Source: Sympetrum striolatum (taxonomy: Eukaryota; Arthropoda; Insecta; Odonata; Libellulidae). From it: a stretch of DNA of 64,000 bases. The stretch covers positions 94,158,254 to 94,222,253 of the forward strand of contig OX388343.1 of the NCBI GenBank assembly GCA_947579665.1, written 5' to 3'. A program made the translations under genes and the position numbers. The notes below the pieces were generated by a model that worked only from the letters and a program-made list of their open reading frames with translations, was not told the origin of the DNA and did no database searches. Of this stretch, positions 19,051 to 32,900 are shown piece by piece. Every line of letters begins with the position of its first letter. Within the stretch, counting starts at the first letter, position 1.

Positions 19051-22000
19051 ATTTTATCGAAATAAGCAACAAAAACGAATAATGTTAACAAAATGTCAAT
19101 CTTTTCCCTTTTTTCCTTAATTTTCCTCATTTTATCAATATATGACCGAAAAAAGCAACTAAAACGAATAATTTATGCTAAATTTCAACTTTTTACCCCC
19201 TATTTTCCTTCAAATTCTTCATTTTATCGAGATATAATCCAATAAAGCAACAAAAACGAATAATTTTTGCGAAATTTAAATTTCCTTCCTTAATTTTCCT
19301 CATTTCATCGTGAATTGACCGAAAAAATCAACAAAAACTTATAACTTTAGCGAAATTTCAATTTTTTCCTCTTTTCCTTCTTTAATTTTCCTCATTTTAT
19401 CGAGATATTATCGAAAAAAGCAACAAAAACGAATAATTTTAGAGAAATTTAATTTTTTTCCTTCATTTACCTCATTTTATCGAGATATTACCGAGAAAAG
19501 AAACAAGACATATAATTTTAGCAAAATTTCAAATTTTTTCCTTTTTTTTTTCCTTAATCTTCCTCATTTGATCAAAATATGACCGAAAAAAGGAACAAAA
19601 ACGAATAATTTATGCTAAATTTAAATTTTTTCCTCTTATTATCCTTCTTTTACTCATTTTATCGAGATATAGACGAAAAAAGCAACAAAAACGAATTATT
19701 TTAGTGAAATTTCAATTTTTTTCCTTTTTTACTTCCATAATTTTCCACATTTTATGGAAAAAGAAACAAAAACGAATAATTTTAGCGAAATTACGATTTT
19801 TTTCCTCTTTTTTTCCTTAATTTTCCTTATTTTATCGAGATATTATCGTAAAAAGCAACAATATCGAATAACCTTAGCGAAAATACAATTTTTTTCCTAT
19901 GTTCATCCATTAATGTTCCTCATTATAATGAGATATTATAAAAAATCGAATAATTTTAGCGAAATTTTTATTTTTTTCCTTTTTTTCCTTAATTTTCCTC
20001 ATTTTATGGAGTTTTTATGAAAATAAGAAACAAAAACGTATAATTTTAGGGAAATTTAAATATTTTTCCCCTTTTATTGCCTTATTTTTCCACATTTAAT
20101 TTAAATATGATCGAAAAAAGCAACCAAAACTAATAATGTTAGCAAAATATTAATTTTTTCCCTTTTTTTTCTTAATTTGCCTCATTTTATTGAGATATTA
20201 TTGAGAAAAGAACCAAAACAGATTATTTTAGCGAAATTTCAATTTTTTTCCTTTTTTTCCCTTATTTCCCTCTTTTTATCGAGCTATTATCGAAAAAAGA
20301 AATATAAACAGATAATTTTAGCGAAATTTCAATATTTTTCCTCCTTTTTTCCTTAATTTTCCTCATTTTATCGAAATATGACCGAAAAAATCAGAAAAAA
20401 CGAATAATTTATGCTAAATATCAACTTTTTTCCTCATTATTTCCTTAATTTTCCTCATTTTATCGAGATATGACCGAAAAAAGCAACAAAAACGAATAAT
20501 ATTTGCTAAATATCAACTTTTTTCCTCTTTTTTCCTTCAAATTCCTCATTTAATCGAGATATATTGAACAAAGCAACAAAAATGAATACTTTTTGCGAAA
20601 GTTCAATTTTTTTCCTCTTTTTTTTCCCCTTAATTTTCCTCATTTTATCGAGATATTATAGAAAAAAGCAACAAAAACGGATAATTTTAGCGAAATTTCA
20701 ATTCTTTCTCTCTTTTTTTCCTTAATTTTCCTCATTTAATCGAGATATTATCGAAAAAAGCAACAAAAACGAATAATTTTAGCGAAATTTCAATTTTTTT
20801 AGTCGTTTTTCCGCAATATTCCCCATTTTATCGAGATATGATAAAAAAAAAGCAACAAAAACGAATAACTTTATCGAATTTTATTTTTTTCCTCTTTTTT
20901 CCCTTATTTTCCTCATTTTATCGTGATATTATCGAGAAAAAAAACAAAACAGATAATTTTAGCGAAATTTCAATTCTTTCCCTCTTTTTTTCCTTAATTT
21001 TCCTCATTTTATGGACATATGACCGATAAAGGAATAAGAATTAATATTTTTAGCGAAATTTCAATTTTTTTCATCTTTTTTTCCTTAATTTTCTTCATTT
21101 TATCGAGATTTTATCGTAAAAAGCTACAAAATCAAATAATTTTATCGAAATTTTTAATGTTTTACCTCTTTTTCCCCTTAATTTTTCTCATTTTATAGAG
21201 ATATGACCTAAAAAGCAACAAAAAAGGATAATTTTAGAGGAACTTCAATTTTTTTCCTCTTTTCCTTCTTTAATTTTCCTCATCATATCGAGATATGATC
21301 GAAAAAAGCAACAAAAAAGATTAATATAACCGAAATTTCAATTTTTTTCCTCTTTTTTTATTATCGAAAAAAGCAACAAAAACTTATAACTTTAGCGAAA
21401 TTTCAATTTTTTCCTCTTTTCCTTCTTTAATTTTCCTCATTTTATCGAGATATTATCGAAAAAAGCAACAAAAACGAATAATTTTAGAGAAATTTAATTT
21501 TTCATCTCTTTTTTCCTTCATTTACCTCATTTTATCGAGATATTACCGAGAAAAGAAACAAAACTTATAATTTTAGCAAAATTTCAAATTTTTTCCCTCT
21601 TTTTTTTCCTTAATCTTCCTCATTTGATCAAAATATGACCGAAAAAAGGAACAAAAACGAATTATTTATGCTAAATTTAAATTTTTTCCTCTTATTATCC
21701 TTCTTTTACTCATTTTATCGAGGTATAGATTAAAAAAGCAACAAAAACGAATTATTTTAGCGAAATTACGATTTTTTTCCTCTTTTTTTCCTTAATTTTC
21801 CTTATTTTATCGAGATATTATCGTAAAAAGCAACAATATCGAATAACCTTAGCGAAAATACAATTTTTTTCCTATTTTCATCCTATAATTTTCCTCATTA
21901 TAATGAGATATTATAAAAAATCGAATAATTTTAGCGAAATTTTTATTTTTTTCCTTTTTTTCCTTAATTTTCCTCATTTTATGGAATTTTTATGGAAATA

Positions 22001-24262
22001 AGAAACAAAAACGTATAATTTTAGGGAAATTTAAATATTTTTCCCCTTTTATTGCCTTATTTTTCCACATTTAATTCAAATATGATCGAAAAAAGCAACC
22101 AAAACTAATAATGTTAGCAAAATATTAATTTTTTCCCTTTTTTTTCTTAATTTGCCTCATTTTATTGAAATAATATTGAGAAAATAACCAAAACAGATTA
22201 TTATAGCGAAATTTCAATATTTTTCCTCCTTTTTTCCTTAATTTTCCTCATTTTATCAAAATATTACCAAAAAATGCAACAAAAACGAATAATATTTGCT
22301 AAATATCAACTTTTTTCCTCTTTTTTCCTTCAAATTCCTCATTTAATCGAGATATATTGAACAAAGCAACAAAAACGAATAATTTAAGCGAAATTTCAAT
22401 TATTTTAGTCTTTTTTCCGCAATATTCCCCATTTTATCGAGATATGACAAAAAAAAGCAACAAAAACGAATAAATTTATCGAATTTTATTTTTTTCTTCT
22501 TTTTTCCCTTATTTTCCTCATTTTATCGTGATATTATCGAGAAAAAAATACAAAATAGATAATTTTAGCGAAATTTCAATTCTTTCCCTCTTTTTTTCCT
22601 TAATTTTCCTCATTTATGGACATATGACCGAAAAAAGGAATAAGAATTAATATTTTTAGCGAAATTTCAATTTTTTTCATCTTTTTTTCCTTAATTTTTT
22701 ATCATTTTATCGAGATTTTATCGTAAAAAGCTACAAAATCAAATATTTTTATCGAAATTTTTAATGTTTTACCTCTTTTTCCCCTTAATTTTCCTCATTT
22801 TATAGAGATATGATCTAAAAAGCAACAAAAAAGGATAATTTTAGAGGAACTTCAATTTTTTTCCTCTTTTCCTTCTTTAATTTTCCTCATCATATCGAGA
22901 TATGATCGAAAAAAGCAACAAAAAAGATTAATATAACCGAAATTTCAATTTTCTTCCTCTTTTTTTAGTATCGAAAAAAGCAACAAAAACGAATAATTTA
23001 TGCTAAATTTCAATTTTTTCCCTTTTTTTCCTTAATTTTCCTCATTTTATCGAGATATTATCGAGAAAAGAAACAAAACAGATAATTTTAGCGAAATTTC
23101 AATTTTTTCCCTCTTTTATTGCCTTAATATTCCTCATTTTATTTAAATATGATCGAAAAAAGTAACAAAAACAAATAATTTTAGCGAAATTTTATATTTT
23201 TTCTTTAATTTTCCTTATTTTACCTAATAATGATCGAAAAAAGCAACACAAACTATTAACTTAAGCGAAATTTTAATTTTTTACCCTTTTTTTCCTTAAT
23301 TTAACTCATTTTATCAAGATATGACCGAAAAAAGCAACAAAAACGAAGGATTTTATCGTAACTCATTTTTTTCCTTTTTTTCCCTTTACTTTCCTCATTT
23401 TATCGAGATATTATCGAAAAAAGAATCAAAAACAATTAATTTTAGCAAAATATCAATTTTTTTCCTCGTTTTTCCTTAATTTTCCTCATTTTATGGACAT
23501 ATGACCGAAAAAAGGAATAAGAATTAATAATTTTAGTGAAATTTCAATTTTTTTCATCTTTTTTTCCTTAATTTTCCTCATTTTATCGAGATTTTATCGT
23601 AAAAAGCAACATAATCAAATAATTTTAGCGAAATTTTTAATGTTTTACCTCTTTTTCCCCTTAATTTTTCTCATTTTATAGAGATATGATCTAAAAAGCA
23701 ACAAAAAAGGATAATTTTAGAGGAACTTCAAGTTTTTTCCTCTTTTCCTTCCTTAATTTTCCTCATCATATCGAGATATGATCGAAAAAAGCAACAAAAA
23801 AGATTAATATACCCGAAATTTCAATTTTTTTGCTCTTTTTTTTTATTATCGAAAAAAGCAACAAAAACGAATAATTTGTGCTATATTTCAATTTTTTCCC
23901 TTTTTTTCCTTAATTTTCCTCATTTTATCGAGATATTATCGAGAAAAGAAACAAAACAGATAATTTTAGCGAAATTTCCATTTTTTCCCTCTTTTATTGC
24001 CTTAATTTTCCTCATTTTATTTAGATAAGATCGAAAAAAGCAACAAAAACAAATAATTTTAGCGAAATTTTATATTTTATCTTTAATTTTCCTTGTTTTA
24101 CCTAATAATGATCGAAAAAAGCAACAAAAACTATTAACTTAAGCGAAATTTCAATTTTTTACCCTTTTTTCCTTAATTTAACTCATTTTATCAGGATATG
24201 ACCGAAAAAAGCAACAAAAACGAAGGATTTTAGCGTAATTTCATTTGTTTCCTTTTTTCCCC

Positions 24263-24292
24263 TTATTATTAATTTAATTTATTTAATTATTA
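24263..24292 (+). repeat. Short AT-only insertion in a B monomer
   Basis: Between CCCCTTATT and TTCATCATAT this monomer carries about 24-27 bp of A/T-only sequence (around AATTTAATTTATTTAATTAT). The insertion is absent from the equivalent monomers at 18.85 kb and 27.24 kb. It therefore marks the second 5.4-kb unit only. Confidence 0.6.
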
Positions 24293-27200
24293 TTCATCAT
24301 ATTATCTAGATATTATCGAAAAGAGAAACAAAACAGATAATTTTAGCGAAATTTCAATTTTTTTCCTCCTTTTTTCCTTAATTTTCCACATTTAACCGAA
24401 ATATGACCAAAAATGCAACAAAAACGAATAATTCATGCTAAATTTTATCTTTTTTCATCTTTTTTTCCATAATTTCCCTCATTTTATCGAGCTATGATTG
24501 AAAAACTCAAAAAAAAAGATTAATTTTAGCGAAATTTCAATTTTTTTCCTCTTTTTTTCCTTAATTTTTCTCATTTTATAGAGCTATGATTGAAAAAATC
24601 AACAAAAAAGATTAATTTTAGCGAAATTTCGATTTGTTTCCTCTTTTTTTCCTTAATTTTCTTCATTTTATCGAGATTTTATCGAAATAAGCAACAAAAA
24701 CGAATAATGTGAACAAAATGTCAATCTTTTCCCTTTTTTCCTTAATTTTCCTCATTTTATCAATATATGACCGAAAAAAGCAACTAAAACGAATAATTTA
24801 TGCTAAATTTCAACTTTTTACCCCTTATTTTCCTTCAAATTCTTCATTTTATCGAGATATAATCCAATAAAGCAACAATAACGAATAATTTTTGCGAAAT
24901 TTAAATTTCCTTCCTTAATTTTCATCATTTCATCGTGAATTGACCGAAAAAATCAACAAAAACTTATAACTTTAGCGAAATTTCAATTTTTTCCTCTTTT
25001 CCTTCTTTAATTTTCCTCATTTTATCGAGATATTATCGAAAAAAGCAACAAAAACGAATAATTTTAGAGAAATTTAATTTTTTATCTCTTTTTTCCTTCA
25101 TTTACCTCATTTTATCGAGATATTACCGAGAAAAGAAACAAAACATATAATTTTAGCAAAATTTCAAATTTTTTCCCTCTTTTTTTTCCTTAATCTTCCT
25201 CATTTGATCAAAATATGACCGAAAAAAGGAACAAAAACGAATAATTTATGCTAAATTTAAATTTTTTCCTCTTATTATCCTTCTTTTACTCATTTTATCG
25301 AGGTATAGATGAAAAAAGCAACAAAAACGAATTATTTTAGCGAAATTACGATTTTTTTCCTCTTTTTTTCCTTAATTTTCCTTATTTTATCGAGATATTA
25401 TCGTAAAAAGCAACAATATCGAATAACCTTAGCGAAAATACAATTTTTTTCCTATTTTCATCCTATAATTTTCCTCATTATAATGAGATATTATAAAAAA
25501 TCGAATAATTTTAGCGAAATTTTTATTTTTTTCCTTTTTTTCCTTAATTTTCCTCATTTTATGGAGTTTTTATGGAAATAAGAAACAAAAACTTATAATT
25601 TTAGGGAAATTTAAATATTTTTCCCCTTTTATTGCCTTATTTTTCCACATTTAATTCAAATATGATCGAAAAAAGCAACCAAAACTAATAATGTTAGCAA
25701 AATATTAATTTTTTCCCTTTTTTTTCTTAATTTGCCTCATTTTATTGAAATATTATTGAGAAAAGAACCAAAACAGATTATTATAGCGAAATTTCAATTT
25801 TTTCCTTTTTTTCCCTTATTTCCCTCTTTTTATCGAGCTATTATCGAAAAAAGAAATATAAACAGATAATTTTAGCGAAATTTCAATATTTTTCCTCCTT
25901 TTTTCCTTAATTTTCCTCATTTTATCAAAACATGACCAAAAAAAGCAACAAAAACGAATAATATTTGATAAATATCAACTTTTTTCCTCTTTTTTCCTTC
26001 AAATTCCTCATTTAATCGAGATATATTGAACAAAGCAACAAAAACGAATAATGTTTGCGAAAGTTCAATTTTTTTCCTCTTTTTTTTTCCCCTTAATTTT
26101 CCTCATTTTATCGAGATATTATAGAAAAAAGCAACAAAAACGGATAATTTTAGCGAAATTTCAATTCTTTCCCTCTTTTTTTCCTTAATTTTCCTCATTT
26201 AATCGAGATATTATCGAAAAAAGCAACAAAAACGAATAATTTTAGCGAAATTTCAATTATTTTAGTCGTTTTTCCGCAATATTCCCCATTTTATCGAGAT
26301 ATGACAAAAAAAGCAACAAAAACGAATAACTTTATCGAATTTTATTTTTTTCCTCTTTTTTCCCTTATTTTCCTCATTTTATCGTGATATTATCGAGAAA
26401 AAAAACAAAACAGATAATTTTAGCGAAATTTCAATTCTTTCCCTCTTTTTTTCCTTAATTTTCCTCATTTTATGGACATATGACCGAAAAAAGGAATAAG
26501 AATTAATATTTTTAGCGAAATTTCAATTTTTTTCATCTTTTTTCCTTAATTTTCCTCATTTTATCGAGATTTTATCGTAAAAAGCAACATAATCAAATAA
26601 TTTTAGCGAAATTTTTAATGTTTTACCTCTATTTCCCCTTAAGTTTTCTCATTTTATAGAGATATGATCTAAAAAGCAACAAAAAAGGATAATTTTAGAG
26701 GAACATCAAGTTTTTTCCTCTTTTCCTTCCTTAATTTTCCTCATCATATCGAGATATGATCGAAAAAAGCAACAAAAAAGATTAATATAACCGAAATTTC
26801 AATTTTTTTGCTCTTTTTTTTATTATCGAAAAAAGCAACAAAAACGAATAATTTATGCTAAATTTCAATTTTTTCCCTTTTTTTCCTTAATTTTCCTCAT
26901 TTTATCGAGATATTATCGAGAAAAGAAAAAAAACAGATAATTTTAGCGAAATTTCAATTTTTCCCTCTTTTATTGCCTTAATTTTCCTCATTTTATTTAA
27001 ATATGATCGAAAAAAGCAACAAAAACAAATAAATTTAGCGAAATTTTATATTTTTTCTTTAATTTTCCTTATTTTACCTAATAATGATCGAAAAAAGCAA
27101 CAAAAACTATTAACTTAAGCGAAATTTCAATTTTTTACCCTTTTTTTCCTTAATTTAACTCATTTTATCAAGATATAACCGAAAAAAGCAACAAAAACGA

Positions 27201-29999
27201 AGGATTTTAGCGTAATTTCATTTGTTTCCTTTTATCCCCTTATTTTCATCATATTATCGAGATATTATCGAAAAGAGAAACAAAACAGATAATTTTAGCG
27301 AAATTTCAATTTTTTTCCTCCTTTTTTCCTTAATTTTCCACATTTAACCGAAATATGACCAAAAATGCAACAAAAACGAATAATTCATGCTAAATTTTAT
27401 CTTTTTTCATCTTTTTTTCCTTAATTTTCCTCATTTTATCGAGCTATGATTGAAAAAATCAACAAAAAAGATTAATTTTAGCGAAATTTCAATTCTTTTC
27501 CTCTTTTTTTCCTTAATTTTTCTCATTTTATAGAGCTATGATTGAAAAAATCAACAAAAAAGATTAATTTTAGCGAAATTTCAATTTTTTCCTCTTTTTT
27601 CCTTAATTTTCTTCATTTTATCGAGATTTTATCGAAATAAGCAACAAAAACGAATAATGTTAACAAAATGTCAATTTTTTCCCTTTTTTCCTTAATTTTC
27701 CTCATTTTATCAATATATGACCGAAAAAAGCAACTAAAACGAATAATTTATGCTTAATGTCGATTTCTTTCCTCTTTCTTCCCTTCATTTTCCTCATTTT
27801 ATCAATATATTACCGAAAAAAGAAAAACAAAAACGAAGAATTTTTGCGAAATTTCAATTTTTTTCCTCTTTTTTTTTTCTTTAATTTTCCTCATTTTATC
27901 GAGATATTATGGAATAAAGACACAAAAAACGGATAAGTTTAGCGAAAATTAAATTTTTTTCCTCTTTTATAGACTTTATTCTCCTCATTTTATTTAGATA
28001 TGATCGAAAAAAAGCAACAAAAACGAATTATATAAGAGAAATTACAATTTTTTTCCTCTTCTTTTCCCTTAATTTTTCTAATTTTACAGAGATATGATCG
28101 TAAAAAGCAACAAAAACGAGTAATTTTAGCGAAATTACAATATTTTTTTCTCTTTCTTTCCTTAATTTCCCTTATTTTATCGAGATTTTATCGTAAAAAG
28201 CAACAAAATCGAATAACTTTAGCAAAAATAGAATTTTTTTCCTATTTTAATCCCTTAATTTTCCTCATTTTAAATGAGATATTATCGAAAATCGAATAAT
28301 TTTTAGGGAAATTTCTATTTTTTTTCCCTAATTTTCCTCATTTTATCGCGATATTATCGAAAAAAGCAACAAAAACGAATTATTTTAGAGAAATTACAAT
28401 TTTGTTCCTCTTTTTTTCGTTAATTATTCTCATTTTATCGAGATATTATCGAAAAAAAGCAACAAAAACGAAATATTTTAGAGAAATTCCAATTTTTTTC
28501 CTCTTTGTTTTCCTTAATTTTACTCATTTTTTAGAGATTTTATCGAAATAAGCAACAAAAACGAATAATGTTAACAAAATATCAATTTTTTTCCTCTTTT
28601 ATAGAAATTATTATTCTCCTCATTTTATTTAGATATGATAGAAAAACAGCAACAAAAACGAATTATTTAAGAGAAATTACAATTTTTTCCTCTTTTTTAC
28701 TTAATTTTTCCGATTTTATGGAAAAAAGCAACAAATATTAATAATTTAAGTAAAATTCTGATTTTTTTCCTATTTCATTGCCTTAATTTTCCTCATTTTA
28801 TTTGGATATGATCGATAAAAGCAACAAAAACGAATAATTTAAGCGAAATTTCAAATTATTTCTATAATTTTCTTTATTTTATCTAATAATGATCGAAAAA
28901 AGCAACAAAAACAAAATATTTTAGCGTAATTTCATTTTTTTCCTTTTTTCCCCTTTACTTTCCTCATTTTAACGAGGTATTATCGGAAAAAAAAACATAA
29001 ACAGATAATTTTATCGAAATTTCAATCTTTTTCCTCCTTTTTTCCTTAATTTTCCTTATTTTATCGAAATATGACCGAAAAAATCAGAAAAAACGAATAA
29101 TTTATGCTAAATATCAACTTTTTTCCTCATTATTTCCTTAATTTTCCTCATTTTATCGAGATATGGCCGAAAAAAGCAACAAAAACAAATAATTTTAGCG
29201 AAATTTCAATTTTTTTCCTCTTTTCCTTCCTAAATTTTCTTCATTTTATCGAGTTATTATCGAAAAAAGCAACAACAACGAATAATTTTAGAAAAATTTC
29301 AATTTCTTAAACATTATATCCTTAATTTTCTTCATTTTATCAAGATATGACCGAAATAAGCAATAAAAACGAATAATTGTAGCATAATATCAATTTTTTC
29401 CCTTTTTTTCCTTAATTTTCCTCATTTTATCGAGATATGACCGAAAAAAGCAACAAAAACAAATAATTTTAGCGAAATTTCAATTTTTTTCCTCTTTTCC
29501 TTCCTAAATTTTCTTCATTTTATCGAGTTATTATCGAAAAAAGCAACAACAACGAATAATTTTAGAAAAATTTCAATTTTTTTAATCTTTTTATCCTTAA
29601 TTTTCTTCATTTTATCAAGATATAACCGAAATAAGCAATAAAAACGAATAATTGTAGCATAATATCAATTTTTCCCTTTTTTTTCCATAATTTTCCTCAT
29701 TTTATCAAAATATGACCGAAAAAAACAACTAAAACGAATAATTTTAGTGAAATTTCAATTTTCTTCCTCTTTTTTTTCCTTTACTTTCCTCATTTTATGG
29801 AGTTTTTATGGAAAAAAGAAACAAAATCGAATAAATTTAGCAAAAATTTAATTTTTTTCCAATTTTTATCCCTTAATTATTCCTCATACTAAATTAGATA
29901 TTATCGAAAATCGAACAATTTTACCGAAATTGCTATTTTTTTCATAAATTTTCCTCATTTAATCGAAATATTATCGAATAAAGGCAACAAAAACCAATT

Positions 30000-32900
30000 A
30001 TTTTAGAGAAATTACAATAATTTCCTACATTTTATCGTTAATTATCCTCATTTTATCGAGATATTATCGAAAGAAAGCAACAACATCTAATAATTTTATC
30101 AAAATTTTAATATTTTACCACTTTTTTTCCCCTTAATTATTTTCATTTTATAGAGAAATCATCGAAAAAAGCAACAAGAAAGATTAATTTTAGCAAAATT
30201 ACAATTTTTTTCTTCTTTTTTTGTTATTTATCCTCATTTTATCGAGATTTTATCGCAAAAAGAAACAAAATCAAATAACTTTAGCAAAAATACAATTTTT
30301 TTCCTTTTTTTTCCTTAATCTTCCTCATTTTATGGAGTCACAATGGAAATAAAAAACGAATAATTTTAGAGAAATTACAATTGTTTTGCTCTTTCATTCC
30401 TAAATTTTCCTCTTATTTTATCGAGATATTATCGAAAAAAGCATCATAAACGAATAATTTAAGCGATATTTCAAATTTTTCCACTCTTTTTCCTTAATTT
30501 TCCTCATTTTATCAAGATATGACCGAAAAAAGAAACAGAAAAGAATTATTTTAGCGAAGTTTACAATTGTTTTCCTCGTTCATTCCTAAATTTTCCTTAT
30601 TTTATCGAGATTTTATCGTAAAAAGAAACAAAATCTCAAACTCAAAAAAAAAGAAGAAAAATACCTTTTGCAAAAATAAAATTTTTTTCCTATTTTTATC
30701 CCTAAATTTTCCTCATTTTAAATGATATATTATCGAAAATCGTATAATTTTAGCAAAATTTCTATTTTTTTCCTTAATTTTCCTCATTTTATCATAATAT
30801 GACTGAATAAAGCAACAAAAACGAATAAATTATGCTAAATTTCAATTGTTTTTCTCTTTTTCTCCTTCATTCTACTCATTCTATCGAGATATAGACGAAA
30901 AAGCAACAAAATCGAATAACTTTAGCAAAAATACAATTTTTTTCCTATTTTTATCCCTTAATTTTCCTCATTTTAAATGAGATATTATAGAAAATCGAAT
31001 AATTTCAGGGAAATTTCTATTTTTTTTCCTTAATTTTCCTCATTTTATCGAGATATTATCGAAAAAAAGCAACAAAAACGAATTATTTTAGAGAAATTAC
31101 AATTTTTTTCCTCTTTTTTTCGTTAATTATTCTCATTTTATCGAGATATTATCGAAAAAAAGCAACAAAAACGAATTATTTTAGAGAAATTACAATTTTT
31201 TCCTCTTTGTTTTCCTTAATTTTACTCATATTTTAGAGATTTTATCGAAATAAGCAACAAAAACGAATAATGAGAGCAAAATATCAATTTTTTTCCTCTT
31301 TTATAGCAATTATTCTCCTCATTTTATTTAGATATGATAGAAAAACATTAACAAAAACGAATTATTTAAGAGAAATTACAATTTTTTCCTCTTTTTTACT
31401 TAATTTTTCTGATTTTATGGAAAAAAGCAACAAATATTAATAATTTTAGTAAAATTCTGATTTTTTTCCTCTTTCATTGCCTTAATTTTCATCATTTTAT
31501 TTCGATATGATCGAAAAAAGCAACAAAAACGAAATATTTTAGCGTAATTTCATTTTTTTTCCTTTTTTCCCCTTTACTTTCCTCATTTTAACGAGGTATT
31601 ATCGAAAAAGGAAACATAAACAGATAATTTTATCGAAATTTCAATCTTTTCCTCCTTTTTTTCTTAATTTTCCTCATTTTATCGAAATATGACCGAAAAA
31701 ATCAGGTAAAACGAATAATCTATGCTAAATATCAACTTTTTTCCTCATTATTTCCTTAATTTTCCTCATTTTATCGAGATATGACCGAAAAAAGCAACAA
31801 AAACAAATAATTTTAGCGAAATTTCAATTTTTTTCCTCTTTTCCTTCCTAAATTTTCTTCATTTTATCGAGTTATTATCGAAAAAAGCAACAACAACGAA
31901 TAATTTTAGAAAAATTTCAATTTTTTTAATCTTTTTATCCTTAATTTTCTTCATTTTATCAAGATATAACCGAAATAAGCAATAAAAACGAATAATTGTA
32001 GCATAATATCAATTTTTTCCCTGTTTTTTCCTTAATTTTCCTCATTTTATCGAGATATGACCGAAAAAAACAACTAAAACGAATAATTTTAGTGAAATTT
32101 CAATTTTCTTCCTCTTTTTTTTCCTTTACTTTCCTCATTTTATGGAGTTATTATGGAAAAAAGAAAAAAAATCGAATAACTTTAGCAAAAATTCAATTTT
32201 TTTCCAATTTTTATCACTTAATTATTCCTCATACTAAATGAGATATTATCGAAAATCGAACAATTTTAGCGAAATTTCTATTTTTTTCATAAATTTTCCT
32301 CATTTTATCGAAATATTATCGAATAAAGGCAACAAAAACGATATATTTTAGAGAAATTACAATAATTTCCTCTATTTTATCGTTAATTATCCTCATTTTA
32401 TCGAGATATTATCGAAAGAAAGCAACAAAATCTTATAATTTTATCAAAATTTTATTATTTTACCACTTTTTTTTCCTTAATTTTTTTCATTTTATAGAGA
32501 AATCCTCGAAAAAACAACACGAATGAATTATTTTAGCAAAATTACAATTTTTTTCCTCTTTTTTTTTTATTTATCCTCATTTTATCGAGAATTTATCGTA
32601 AAAAGAAACAAAATCAAATAACTTTAGCAAAAATACAATTTTTTCCTTTTTTTCCTTAATCTTCCTCATTTTATGGAGTCACAATGGAAATAAAAAACAA
32701 ATAATTTTAGAGAAATTACAATTGTTTTGCTCTTTCATTCCTAAATTTTCTTTATTTTATCGAGATATTTTCGAGAAAAACATCATAAACGAATAATTTA
32801 AGCGAAATTTCTAATTTTTCCACTTTTTTTCCTCATTTTATCAAGATATGACCGAAAAAAGCAACAAAAACGAATAATTTTAGCAAAATTTCAATTTTTT

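Larger units (their letters stand above)
16400..27200 (+). repeat. ~5.4-kb higher-order repeat, two copies
   Basis: Distinct monomer variants recur at one fixed distance. The TAATGTTTTACC variant lies at 17345 and 18221 and again at 22762 and 23638 (both +5417). ATGACCGAAAAAAGC followed by the GAAGGATTTT variant lies at 18781 and 24198 (+5417). TAATGAGATATTATAAAA lies at 16487 and 21901 (+5414). Beyond about 24.3 kb the offset grows to 5.5-5.6 kb through small insertions and extra monomers. The approximate copies are 16.4-21.8 kb and 21.8-27.2 kb. Confidence 0.8.
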
